Below are positions 1 to 11,491 of a stretch of 64,000 nucleotides of DNA, piece after piece. The stretch is from Eucommia ulmoides (taxonomy: Eukaryota > Streptophyta > Magnoliopsida > Garryales > Eucommiaceae). The first letter of the stretch is position 1, and each line of letters begins with the position of its first letter. The translations under genes and the position numbers were made by a program. The stretch spans positions 50,081,647 through 50,145,646 of the forward strand of contig CM028328.1 of NCBI GenBank assembly GCA_016647705.1, in the 5' to 3' direction. The notes under the pieces are model-generated. The model was given only the letters and a program-made list of their open reading frames with translations, made no database searches and was not told where the DNA came from.

Positions 1-595
1 ATTAACCTTTTTTTATTGCGAAAATTGGGTCTGTCACTTACACAATGATGGTTACTAGTGGAAATTTGATGACATCATGCAGATATGAATCCATTGTGTG
101 CTTTGCAGTTTGGAATCTTTTTTTAGAATTCTTGAATATTCACAATGCATTGCCTTGTCTTGTCAAAACCTCCAGTTACCCCCCAAAAACATTCAAACCA
201 CATCATTTGGGATGATTCAACTAGCACAATTAGGGCTAAATGTGACCAAACCATGATCCCCCAATAAAACAAATCCACTGGATTAGATTCAGATGGACAT
301 GACACACAACCGGGGTAAATTTAATAAAAATTTACCATGACTGGCTAGTACATTAATATATTTATCAAAGTCAAAATTTTGATCGTAGATAATTCGAAAA
401 CACTATAACAATAATATATATAACGCAAACGGATGATTTAATGAACTTGAATAAAAATCAAACAAAACTCCATGTATGCAAAATTTGGGAAAAAAAAATC
501 AAATCGCTGTTGTACAAGACTTTCGGTTATGACGCTCGATTTTTTTGCATCCGTCACATCGAATCTCGGCCACCTCGCGCTTTGATTGGATACAC
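1..595. other. AT-rich intergenic sequence, no gene seen
   Basis: No coding region or recognisable repeat was found here. The one local structure is a short inverted repeat at about 315-337, with 9-bp arms GGTAAATTT / AAATTTACC and a 5-base spacer. It could be chance in such AT-rich DNA. Confidence 0.5.
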
Positions 596-2883
596 TTATT
601 CATTTGGACGTCCAAGTTGTTTCTTGGTAATCCGAGGAATGAACACAACTTCACCTTCTTTCCACACTAGCCGCTCAAGTGTCGAGACACCGTAAATTCC
701 TTCTGAGTATGTTCGTCTATAGTAATCCACCCAAAAATACACCTCATTGCAAGTGTGCATGTTTTGGCCACTCCTCAATATAGCAGAACATGCATGTATG
801 CATGAGAATCCATTTACTTGACAGTTGAAACATGAACACAATCTCTTGTCCAAATCAACCAACACAGAAAGATAGGATAATACTTCGTAAATGTTCTTCC
901 CACACTCGAAGGTCGTCCATGTTCATCCATCACTAATCATCTGTGCAATTATTTCATTGCGAGTAGGGCATACAATTCCTGTCATCATCAATGACTTCAT
1001 GCGTCTAATAGGCATTTGTGCCATTAGCTTACATCTGATTTTGTCTACCATCATAATGATTTCCAGGTGTCGTATGTCACCTATCCATGCATTGAAAGAC
1101 TGCGCAAGGTTCGATGACATTTTGCCATACCTCTTGCCTCTAAAGACCAAATTGCAGAATCTGTCCAGCAGGACATCCTGTAGAAAATTTTTCAACCCGA
1201 ACTTTATCTTCTATTTTCAATTCATCAAGTAATTGATTGTATTTATCTATTGTCATATCATACACAATTTTTGTTTGTAAACCAATGCCTCTTTGAATCC
1301 CTATTTCATTCTGGTCAATTTATCCTTCAAGTTATTATTCAAGTGATTGAGGCAATATGCATGAAAGTAGTTTGGGAACATTATTTTAACTCCATCAATG
1401 ATTCCACTATGCCTGTTTGATATGAATGTTAACACGCGTTCATGTGATACAATTAGTGACAAATTGCCCGAGAACCAACGTCAATTGTTGTTATTCTTTG
1501 TGGCCACAACAACAAATGCAATTGGGAAAATTCTTGGAAAAAACAAAACATATGCGTAGGAGTTTAGTAATCAAAATATTTGCATCACAATAGTCATATG
1601 GTATCAGTAGCTTACCGTTAGTCCCATCTTTCGCATTTGCCGCCAGCAAGCACTCCTTGTATTGACCACTTAGAAAAGTGTCGTCCAAGAAAATCATGGG
1701 TCGATAGTAATTAAAACCTCTTACACTAGCATTAAATGCAATAAAGATTCTCTTAAAATTTCTCGTATCTTTGTCGTACTCCAGAACGAAATGACTCCTT
1801 GGGTTGTTTTGCATACAAGCATCCATGTACCATCGAAGTTGGTTGTACGAAGATTTATAATCACCATATAACTTGTCCTGTACTTTCTCTACCCATTCCA
1901 CACAATATGATATGAGATCTCAATCCCATAATCATTCTTAAATGTGTGGACAACATCGATAGGGCAAACGTTTGGTGTGTTTCTTACCTAGTCAACCAAG
2001 CAAGACTTTACAACACTTGAATTCAAATTTACATTTCGGTTCTTCCTAAACGTTGCACCACACGAGCGTCTGTTCACAAGCTCCCAAATGTAAAAAAACT
2101 CATTCCTCTCATCGACTCTTCCATGTACTTTCTAGTTAAATCCCATTTCTTCCTTTAATGAATATTCCACAATGACCTTTTTTTTTTTTTTTTTTTTTAT
2201 CGTTTTTCTTGTACTTAAAGCTGAAACCTCCTTGGACGACAAACTTTCTAAGAATTTTTCTGAACTCTGGAACCTCACCCCTAAATATCTGTCCCACCTC
2301 TCTAATGCCTTCAACCCAATGATCTGATAACAATGCTTTTTGTGACAATGGACAAAATATAGGCAATAAGTCATCATCTCTAGATTCATCTCCCCTGGCC
2401 CCCCGGGCTTTTGAAGATTCAATCAGCATGTTGGATAAATTGTCACTCGACTCATTCCCATTGCCACAAACCTTGATATCCAAGCCAATATACTCAAACT
2501 ACAACACACGAGGAATGTTACAAACAACTTCAAAATTGTATTTGGATGACAATAGACATTTGTCATGTTTGGGTATCGAATAACAAAACTCAAAAGACTT
2601 ATACTGTAGCACCTCCCACCTTAATATTATCTTTTGAAGCAACATGTCAAAAGTGAGATAATCCACAACTTTTACTCCATATGAATAACCATCAAATGTA
2701 CACATCGATACTAGTTTGTATGGCATTTCCATTTCTGTGTTCTTCCCTGTCTATCAATAAATATCCTATTTCCCAAGAATACACTTTGACGTAAGTGTTC
2801 TTATTTAATGCGTCATCATTATTTTTAGCAATACAGATAACAAGATATGCAAAAGTGTGAATGTTAACCCTACCAGGCTTCAT
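596..2883 (-). pseudogene. Decayed Mutator-like (MULE) transposase
   Basis: Reading from high to low coordinates, the fragments follow the order of plant MuDR-type transposases. An N-terminal region (about 2880-2490) comes first. The DNA-binding domain follows (about 2480-2136), recognisable by phrases such as FRGEVPEFRK and GGFSFKYKKND. The catalytic MULE domain lies at 1901-1491, where LDDTFL (residues 72-77 of that piece) carries the expected first catalytic aspartate. A further piece covers 1195-923, and a C-terminal SWIM zinc finger lies near 838-794 (CSC...CIH; C10, C12, C22, H24 of the last piece). In the family this enzyme cuts and pastes Mutator DNA transposons in the nucleus. The frame is broken many times, and a 20-base T run at about 2179-2198 replaces coding sequence just after the KKND motif. 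I saw no convincing terminal inverted repeats. The family call is firm; exact ends are uncertain. Confidence 0.85.
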
Positions 2884-3632
2884 ATATGGACTACATGAGG
2901 ACCTATAAGAAAGTTCTCACATTATGCAGTATACAACAACATTTAGCATCGTTATTGTGAATGTTCTAGCAGTAAGCAACAAATGTAACAATCACATTTG
3001 AATGTTCTAAAAAAATACTGCCTGTATAATGCGCAACTATCAAAGTCGCCTTTGTATTCGTTTGCAAATTCAAAAAATGTGTAGAAATGAACAGGCTTCG
3101 GAACATATCGCATACAGGAATATCGAAAGACAACAACTAAGTATATAAAAAATAACATCGAAAACAAACCTTCAAAGCATAATCACAAAGAACGACAGCC
3201 ACACAACATAGGAACTGGAATTCGAACACCAAAAGGTCTACCTCCAAATCCGTGAATTGCAAAAATTCTACAAATATGCCTCTAGGATTCGAAATTGTAA
3301 TGCTCACTTCCCTATTTCCTCAAAAAAATTATAAATGATCGTCGATATACCCGAAATATCTTTGAAAAACATGAAAGCGACCAAAAATAATAGAAACAGG
3401 TACTTACCCTCACCGTCAACTCTTTGTGCGAGGGATATCGACGTCCATTAGTATGTTAATTTCAACTGCTGAGGATCTATTTTTAACAATGTTTGCAGGA
3501 AGGTTCAAAAAATAACTTTTTTTTCCCTTAATGGTCTACTGAGGAGAGAGAGTACTATGTACTATGAGATTTGGTCTAAACAGTAAAAATCCCTGATTTA
3601 ATTAAATACAATTTAATTATGTCTATTATCTT

Positions 3633-3663
<31 letters not shown>

Positions 3664-4028
3664 CGGATATGTCCGACTTAGAGGAACAACATATTAATTG
3701 TGATTTTAAGTTTTTTGTATTTTGTTGCGTTAATCTAATAATTTTAATATCCATTTCTTTTCAATAAGATCACAACAATCATGGCAAAATTGATTCCAAT
3801 CCATCAATTTTGGATTCTGATCAACTGAAAATATGATTCTAACCCGACTCAAATTAGAAATTTAAAATTAACTCAACATATAATTAAATGGGTTAAGTTA
3901 GGATTTACAAACAACATTTAAAATTTCAAACCATAATTTAAAAATTACTAACAATAAGACAAACCAATTATTGCTAAAAATATTTAATTGGAGGAATGAA
4001 GGTTAATGACATAAGTTAGTTTCTGCTC
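2884..4028. other. Noncoding flank of the MULE relic
   Basis: The segment may include the lost 5' end of the MULE, but no clear exon can be assigned. It contains a long T run at about 3639-3662. Otherwise I see nothing except AT-rich sequence. Confidence 0.4.
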
Positions 4029-5075
4029 TAGGACAGATAAATTGACACTTTTTCGATCATTGACCTGCAAAATTAAAATTAAAAAGTCGGTAAAGAAAAC
4101 CGTTGAATAAATATAACAGAAATCAAATGGTGCATGAACACTGAGACATTATAGACAGGCAATACAATATTTTTTAAAAACTACCGCTTAATATATACGC
4201 ACACATTAATTCAATTTACAATATAAAGAATGTGCAAAACCTTGAAATTTTCCCTTCATTAAGTTTTATCATATGGTAATAAATTATTATACAAATTCAA
4301 TTCAAAAAATTAAACTATGATTGGTTCAACCATAACTAGTTCAATTAAATAAAAATTTATAATATGAGTAATAATTAGTGTGTTAAAAGAAAAGAAAAGA
4401 AAATTATTTTTTACCAATCACAAAAAAAAAAAAAAAAAAAATGAAAAAAAAAACTCCTAAATTGATTTTAGAATTTTGTGATCATTGTAAAGCAAAGAGT
4501 TACCAAAAAATTGATAAACATACCAGTCACCTTTTAGCCACATCTCAGGCAGTGTTGAAAATAAATTTTATTTTTTTGAAAATAAGACGTGACCGAGATT
4601 TCATGGAACACTTTTTGTAGCACAGATAGATCAACACTTTTTCGATCACTGGTCGGGAAAATTAAAATTGAAAAATGCATAAAGAAAATCGTAGAATAAA
4701 TATAACGAAAAATAACACTTTTTTGAAAAATAGTGTAGGTTGTAGCACAGATAGATCAACAACTTTTCGATCACTGACCTGCAAAATTAGAATTGAAAAG
4801 AGGTAAAGAAAATCATTGAACAAATATAACAGAAAATCCAACGACGCATGAACACTGAGTCGACAATGGCAATGCAATATTTTTCAAAAATTACCACTTA
4901 ATGTATACACATATTAGTTCAATTTACTATATAGAGATTGTGCAAAAACTTGAAATTTTCCCTTTACTAATTTTTACCATATGATAATATAAGTATTATA
5001 AAAATTCAATTTAAAAAATTAAACTATGATTGGTTCAACCATAACTATTTCAACTAAGTAATTTATAAAAGGGAA
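4029..5075. repeat. Diverged direct duplication, about 0.3 kb unit
   Basis: Two similar blocks of about 300-330 bp lie at about 4029-4370 and 4743-5075. Both start with a motif like TTTTTCGATCA-TGACC and both end with the same block, AACTATGATTGGTTCAACC. A third, shorter copy of the first 100 bp lies at about 4619-4715. There is no coding content. The blocks could be a decayed tandem duplication or the ends of an unknown element. Confidence 0.6.
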
Positions 5076-5170
5076 AATTACTGTTTACTCCAAAAAAAAA
5101 AACACTACTTACCGTCTACTCCCATCATCTTTTCCTTGCACCGATCACTCCCATCGGAGAGTTTTTCTTG

Positions 5171-6130
5171 CACCGGTTGGAATTGCTATTTCGATTCTCA
5201 AACCATCGTTTCCCGAGGGAGTGTCAATAATTGAACTTCCTCGATGGGTTATTAACTGCAACAAGAAATTGGGTTAAAGAAGAAAACGGTACCACCTCTT
5301 TCAATCAACTAACCGCTGATAAAGCCTATCGATTGTTGGAAGATATGGTGGAGTATGATTTTCACTGTTGGAATGATTCAAGAAGCTACCAAAGCTTAGG
5401 GGATAGTTTCACCATTTTGGTGTCATGGATTGATACCCCGGACCAATATATGAAGTCTTTCCCTGCCTTGGAAACCATGTTCGCTGAATTTATGAGGGAG
5501 ACTCAAGCATTTTGGAGAGAAACAAATGACCATCTTAATGAGCATAAGGTTCGTTTTGACACTATTGAGACAACCTGCATTGAAATTGATGAGACCGTCA
5601 AGTCTCTTGAGACTCAAATTGGTCATCTTCTTTGCTTTATTCAGGCCGAGTCCGAAGCGGTGGCACTGAGAGACGAACAAGCCACATTTATTTGTGAAAG
5701 CCACCGGGATGAACCAGATACGAGCGGGAAAAGTTTGAGAGGATTCAATAATGATTATTCGAATGAGACGAAAACCCAAGCATGGATCGACGATTATGAT
5801 TCTTTACCATTTGAGATCCATCATGTGATGCCACCACCGATCCAAGACGATCACATCTATGGAGATCCGATATGGCTCACTTGTCCTTCGCCGCCATTTG
5901 CAATGTTCTTTCATGCCCACCAAGTACATGAGCCGGTGAAGAGTCTTGTTGAAAGATCGAGCAGATTAATGCCAAATCTCGCCAGTCTTGAGGGCGTTCA
6001 AAACCAAGACCCATATGTAGTGTTGTATAACACATACTATAGGCGGAAGTCGCTCTTTGATGAGCCATTTTCTGTGTCAAGCCGAAGACCTTAAATCAAG
6101 CACTTCTTGGGAGACAACCTAAGTCCAAAA
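5171..6130 (+). pseudogene. Athila-like gypsy gag fragment (element K)
   Basis: This is the longest open gag stretch in the window (5231-6094, 287 codons). It matches the broken gag of element A and the gag of element B over its whole length, for example FLDGLLTATRNWV, TSFNQLT and AYRLLEDM. That pattern fits the plant retrotransposon gag domain, where a ring of conserved residues precedes LLEDMA. Gag packages the element RNA in cytoplasmic particles. The open frame begins just after an in-frame TAA with no ATG, and homology continues upstream to about 5171, so the N-terminus is lost. After the stop, the GGGAGACAACCTAAG tail also matches element A until about 6138. There the match ends abruptly at an LTR in the opposite orientation. 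No zinc knuckle, protease or polymerase follows. Confidence 0.75.
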
Positions 6131-6144
6131 ATAAATTAGATACG

Positions 6145-7400
6145 TGGTGGCAGAATTTCACGTCGCCACTTTTACCGCAAGTGTATGGGTCAAGTTTTAG
6201 TACAGTGGGAAGAGTAAGGGTTATCGTTTCCACAAGGATTGTATTAGATCATCGATAAGTACCGCGATTGTCGTAACTGAATTTATCTAGGCGATTGAAT
6301 TCTGGGTTTTTGTTTTAAGAATATAAACTAGACTAATAATTAATTAAATTATAATACTAACGATAACGTTTAGGGGAATAAATTATATAGAGATTGACTT
6401 CGTTCACTTAAACATGTTCATTTTAGTCTAGTTTACATTAACGACATTCAAACTATCCGACAATCTAGGTATCGTAAACTTGCTCACTACCTCTCTCGAG
6501 TGTAAAGTGAGCGAATATGTGATTTCGCGTCAATGTCGAAGTCCACCTCAATGTATATACAACCCTTAGTTAGATGAGTCTTAACCCAACCTCACGGGTT
6601 GCATACTTTCTAACGCCCTCCCCGGTCGTTAGATCGTCATGATGTGTTTAACCTTACTCTGAATCTGGGATTACCTCTCCCGAGTGTCAAACCCTTTATT
6701 TTCAAAACCAACACTAATACCATAACAAGTATATCAAGATTGTAATAAAATGGTAAACACAATCAGATAAAGACGAACAACCGATAACAAAACACAGATT
6801 CAAACAAACAATATTTCCATTAACTAATCAAGCCCTAAATAACATATTTTTAGCTATACAAGATCGTTACCAAATATTCAAGATTTGAAGAGAAAAACAA
6901 CATTATACAACATGCAAAGTTAAGAACAAAGAAAAAAAATGAAGAAAAGAAAGAAAATCTTAAGAGTGGGGTGTTCCACTTCTGTCGAAACCACTCCGAT
7001 CTTGTTTCTACTTCATCAAAATGTGTTCTCCTCTTTCGTCTTTGATCAAGAAGCTCCAAAATGTTCAAAATTATTTCCCAAAATGTTCTTGGGTCTTTGG
7101 AAGAATATGAGATGATATAGGGACAACAAATATCACAAAATATCCCAAAATATCAATTATGTCAGTTGTTGGACCACCGTGGCGGTGGAAATGCAGAGAG
7201 TTTAGCAACTGTCTGCTGTTTGACCGCTACGGTGGTGACACCCTTTGATATTTTGGCTGTAACTTTCACGTCCAAACTCCGATTAGGTGATACAAAAACT
7301 TACAGAAATATAACAAAACAATATACAACTTATATGTTTTGAGTTTTCCGAAAATCGAATGGAATCATGTTCAAAATTGGCCTTATAGAAATATAAGAAA
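6145..7400 (-). mobile_element. Partial Athila-like LTR (copy 1)
   Basis: On the plus strand the sequence starts TGGTGGCAG and runs through the blocks shared by all gypsy LTRs here. These are the GTATGGGTCAAGTTTTAG segment, two CTCTCNCGAGTGT motifs about 185 bp apart (near 6490 and 6674), and a GC-rich palindrome at 7174-7188. It also carries the AACTCCGATTAGG segment found in the solo LTR at 17.4-19.1 kb. The TGATAGG end is missing, so the copy is truncated near 7400. It is either a solo LTR or one LTR of an element inserted beside the gag fragment K. Confidence 0.75.
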
Positions 7401-7432
7401 ATTAGCCTTCAACATTGGAATCGTGTTCCAAA

Positions 7433-7511
7433 ATCCACAGGGATTGGTGTAGATTACCGTTGAGTACCGTAATTATTATAACCTAACTTTATTTAGGCAA
7501 TAAAAATGTAG

Positions 7512-7543
<32 letters not shown>

Positions 7544-8745
7544 AATTACACTAATACTAAGTTAATTAATCTAATATACTAATATAGTGTTATGACGTTT
7601 ATGGGAAATTATTGCCTAGGGATTAACTTCATTCACTTAAACCTGTTCATTTCAATCTAGTTTACATTAACGGCGTTCATCCTATCGGATAATCTCGGTA
7701 TCAAAATCTCATTCACTACCTCTCCTGAGTGTCAAGTGAATGAATATGTGACTTCGCGTTAACACCAAAGTCCCTCTCGAGCATCTATACGATACTTGGT
7801 CACATGAGTCTCGCCCCAACCTCACGGATTGCACACTTTCTAACTCCTTCCCAAGTTACTAGATCGTTGTGTTTTATTTAAATCCTAGTCCAAATCCGGG
7901 GTTACCTTTCCCGAGTGTCAAACTATTCTCAATATATCTAAATAAGCATATAAACGTGGAATAATGGAAAACACAATCGGATAAATATGAACAACCATTA
8001 ATGAAATATTGATTTTATATAAATAACGTTTTCGTGAATTACATCAAGCCCTAAACAATATATGTCTAGCTACACATGGCCGTAGCCCTAATACTACTAA
8101 ATACAATCTAAACATATACAAACATTCAACCAATCTAAGATCAAAAGAGAGAAACCATGAGACTAGCCGTTATCTGAAGATCTAACACTAAAATTGGTCC
8201 GAGAACACTTCCTCCTTCTTCACGTTGTGATCTTTTATTGGTCGAATGGCCTTGGAGCTCTCAAGACTTCCGAAAACGTCTACTTTTTGTTTGGGGAGAA
8301 GAGGGACGATATTTATAGGATTCAAAATATCTCAAAATATCCTAAAAAATCTAGTGCTTGCCGCTGCAGCGGTTAATAGGTCGGTAAGATTTTGGCGGGT
8401 GACCGCTGCAGCGATGGAGCTCTCTGTATTTTCACTGCTGCAGTGGTGGCCTAACCCCTGCAGTGGTGGAGCTTCAACAAATTCTCTGTATTTTTACCGT
8501 TGTAGTGGTGGTTTCACCGCTGTAGCGGTGGATGCAGGCTCTGAATATGACATTTTTGCCCTTTTTTCTCCACCATTCTTCTACCACTTTGATTGTTTAT
8601 AGACCGTTTTAGTCCTTTTTCACCCCCCAAATACCTAATTTAAGACAAAAAAATAAAAACGTATTAAAACATAATAAAATGCTATAAAAATACTCGAAAA
8701 CTACCAAAACCGGCTTGAGAATAAATAGATAAATTACACCTATCA
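7433..8745 (-). repeat. Element A 3' LTR (truncated)
   Basis: The LTR runs in sense from TGATAGGTGTAA (ending at plus 8745) to the ATCCACAGGGATTGG block at about 7433. The final ~95 bp present in other copies is missing. It contains a 28-base T run (about 7511-7538), two CGAGTGTCAA motifs, a TATA-like box near 8309-8318, and five GC-rich palindromes between 8361 and 8531. Confidence 0.85.
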
Positions 8746-8760
8746 AATACCCCCAAACTT
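8746..8760 (-). other. Polypurine tract of element A
   Basis: The minus strand reads AAGTTTGGGGGTATT directly before the LTR start TGATAGG. The same tract stands at the same place in element C (14622-14636). It is the expected primer for plus-strand DNA synthesis. Confidence 0.85.
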
Positions 8761-9388
8761 GGAATTTTGCTAGTTCTCAAGCAAAACACTCACACTAAAA
8801 TTAAAAAATACAACTAATTAACTAACACAAAAACTAAACAATAAATAAAAACACAAACTACCTAAATATAACGATATATGAGTTTTGAATTCATCTATTG
8901 ACCAAAATATTTTTTCCTCAACAACCCCCAATCATATCGAGTTCTAGTTGTTAAACTTACCATGTGATGTTCTAGAATTTTGACATTCAATAATGGTAAA
9001 CGCCATTCTAGATCCTTTCAATGTGTGTATGCGGAACTCAATAATACAACTATCCAACAACCGGATTGGATTGTCCATCAACGAAACTCACGAATTAAAC
9101 CATAAAGGATTAGGATATACATATGCTTGATTGGGTTTTACTCTCAACTAATGTAGGCTAAGCAGTTCATATAGATCAAAAGGACTTGCTTCGGTTTGGA
9201 ACATGGCTAAGGGTATATCGGGAATATAAAATGGGTTAACGTTGTTAACTTAACGATACCCAAGGTACAACGCTTGGCACAAAATCACTCTCGAACCCCC
9301 ATAGATTAATTCGAAATAAACCTGAACATACATTTAAGAACGTCGTACTCACTTGTCGAAAGAAACATAAATTTAACTATATATACAT

Positions 9389-9449
<61 letters not shown>

Positions 9450-10290
9450 AATACCACACCCCCAAACTTATTCGATTATTACAATTTCATGAGTATGGTT
9501 AAAAGGAAATAAAAACGATAAGTGAGCACTCAAATACCGAACCAATCAAAAGTATGCCCTAAACCCAACCGCTCACTTCAAGTAGCATACATGAATGCTA
9601 ATTTGATTCACTCAAATTGTGCCTTTGGTTCAGCGATATAGGTCTGGAAAAAGTTCAATTGGCTAGGGTATTTATTATGTGTTTAGAATTAAAACGGCAT
9701 TATAGGCTCCGACAGGGTAACGAGATAAACATATTACAAGGTAAGCTTCAAAGGCTCAGGTAATCAAAATGAATGCCTAAATCACATCTCCTGAATTACC
9801 TCGCTTAGGATTTCGCCTCAAGTTTTCCCTCAATCAGATTCTAGAATCCTTAAATTCCCATGAGTTTGACTAATGGATAATTATCTTCAAATCAATTTAA
9901 TAGCTATACATTGAGTCTATATGCTCGTGCAAATTAGGATCCACAATAACTTTCATCATAACATATTGTCAAGCATACAGAACACACATGAATGGGCATT
10001 ACCCTTGATCTCGACAAACAACTAGGGGGTAATATCATCATCTGGTAATGACCCAGATGAACGTAAAACTCAGCATATGCAACAACAAACATAAACAAAA
10101 ACACATCCTATACTAAAAAAACATGCATACATTAAAAACAATAAAACATATTAACATACTACAATCACCCCCAACTTAAAATGGACAGTGTCCACAACAA
10201 CCCAATCATCAATCTCAACATTTGAAATAAAGCCTGCTGACGAAAAGGGTTTAGAACACGTACCTGGGAGGTGAGAGAATCTCTCATTTG
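8761..10290 (-). other. Conserved noncoding 3' block of element A
   Basis: This stretch of about 1.5 kb between gag and the polypurine tract has no ORF, yet it matches the same interval in elements C and D block by block. Examples are TTTTGCTAGT next to the tract, AACCGCTCAC, and TAGGATTTCGCCTC. A (TA)n run of about 50 bp lies at 9395-9444, flanked by GTTTTATATA and its complement, and is specific to this copy. Confidence 0.75.
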
Positions 10291-10357
10291 AATCAAGTCA
10301 GCGGTGATGGATCTAATTTATTTTTGGATATGGGTTGCCTCCCAAGAAACACGTGGT

Positions 10358-11290
10358 TTATTGTCCTCGGCCTAACATGGAGAAGTGCTCGTCAAAGAGT
10401 GGCTTCCACCCATAGTAAGTGTCGTACAACACTATGTATGGGTTTTGGTTCAGAACACCCTCAAGACTTGCGAGATTTGGTATTGTATGGCCCATACTTT
10501 CAACTCGATTCGTTGCTATCTCATGTGCTTGATAGGCATGAAAGAAAGGTACTAATAGCGACGAAGGACAAGTGAGCCATATCGGATCCTCATAAATGTG
10601 ATCATCTTGGATCGGTGGTGGCATCACAATGTAGATCTCCAATGGTGAAAAATCACAATCGTTGATCTATGATTGGGTACCCGTCTCATTCGAATAAGCA
10701 TAGTTGAACTCTCCCACGCTCATTCTCTAATTTCTGGTTCCTCCCGGTGGCTTTCACAATTGAATGTGGCTTGTTCGTCTCTTAGTGACATCATTTTTGA
10801 CTCGGCCTCAATTAAGCAAATAAGTTGACCGATTTGCGTCTGAAGAGACGTTATGATCATATCAATTTTGGTGCAGACCGTCGCAATATTATGAAGACGA
10901 TCCTCGTGCTGGGGAGTCAATCATGTGTTTCCCATAAAAAAGTATGAGTCTCCCCCATAACTGTGGTGAATATATCTTCCAAGGCGGGGGAAAACTCCAC
11001 ATCTTGAATCTGAGTGTCAATCCATGGTGCCACGGTGGTGAAACTATCCACCAAGATTTGATAACTTGTTGAATAATTCCAATAGTGATAATCATAACCG
11101 GCCATATCTTCCAACAACCAATAGGTTTCGTCCACGGTTAATTAGTTGAATGAGGTGGTATCGTTTCCTCCTTCAACCCAATTTCTTGTTGTGGCTTGTG
11201 ACCCATCGAGGAAGTTCAGTAGTTGACACTCCCTTAGGAAATGATGGTTTGGGAACCATATTAGCAACTCCTTGTAACGATCTAAAGCAT
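10358..11290 (-). pseudogene. Element A gag remnant
   Basis: Broken reading frames at 11135-10917, 10920-10720 and 10642-10358 line up in order with the open gag of fragment K. Shared phrases include YWLLEDMAGYDYHYWN, TSLQTQIGQL, MPPPIQDDHIY and NPYIVLYDTYY. The upstream part (FPNHHF...LLNFLDG) is visible at about 11200-11260. Frame shifts and stops separate the pieces. After the stop the GGGAGGCAACCCAT tail begins the 3' noncoding block. The product would have been the RNA-packaging protein. Confidence 0.75.
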
Positions 11291-11467
11291 AATAAAATGG
11301 CTTGGAATCTTATTGAAAGAAATGCATAAGTAACTGTTGATCTAGCATCTTCAAGTACCCTGCATGAAAAACAAAAATAAAACTACAAAAAAAATTATAA
11401 ACAAAAGAAATGCCTAAATTAAAATCAAGTTATTTACTCACAATATCAACAACAATCTAAAAACCAA

Positions 11468-11485
11468 TTCCCGGCAATGGTGCCA
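11468..11485 (-). other. Primer binding site, tRNA-Asp type (element A)
   Basis: The 18 bases match the complement of the 3' end of plant tRNA-Asp with three differences. The site stands six bases inside the 5' LTR, as in Athila-type elements. Equivalent sites occur at 20566-20583 and 43058-43075. Confidence 0.85.
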
Positions 11486-11491
11486 AAAACT

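Noticed and set aside
315-337. Short hairpin GGTAAATTT / AAATTTACC
   Set aside because: Arms of only 9 AT-rich bases are expected by chance; there is no gene end or element boundary nearby.
441-695. 84-codon open frame on the plus strand near the MULE 3' end
   Set aside because: It overlaps the SWIM-domain reading frame on the other strand and has no domain; it is a shadow frame.
596-3600. Terminal inverted repeats for the MULE
   Set aside because: I compared both flanks by eye and found no matching ends; the relic may be a non-TIR MULE or have lost its ends.
11468-11485. tRNA-like sequence at primer sites as possible tRNA genes
   Set aside because: Only the 18-base 3' complement is present, next to LTR ends, with no cloverleaf; these are primer binding sites.
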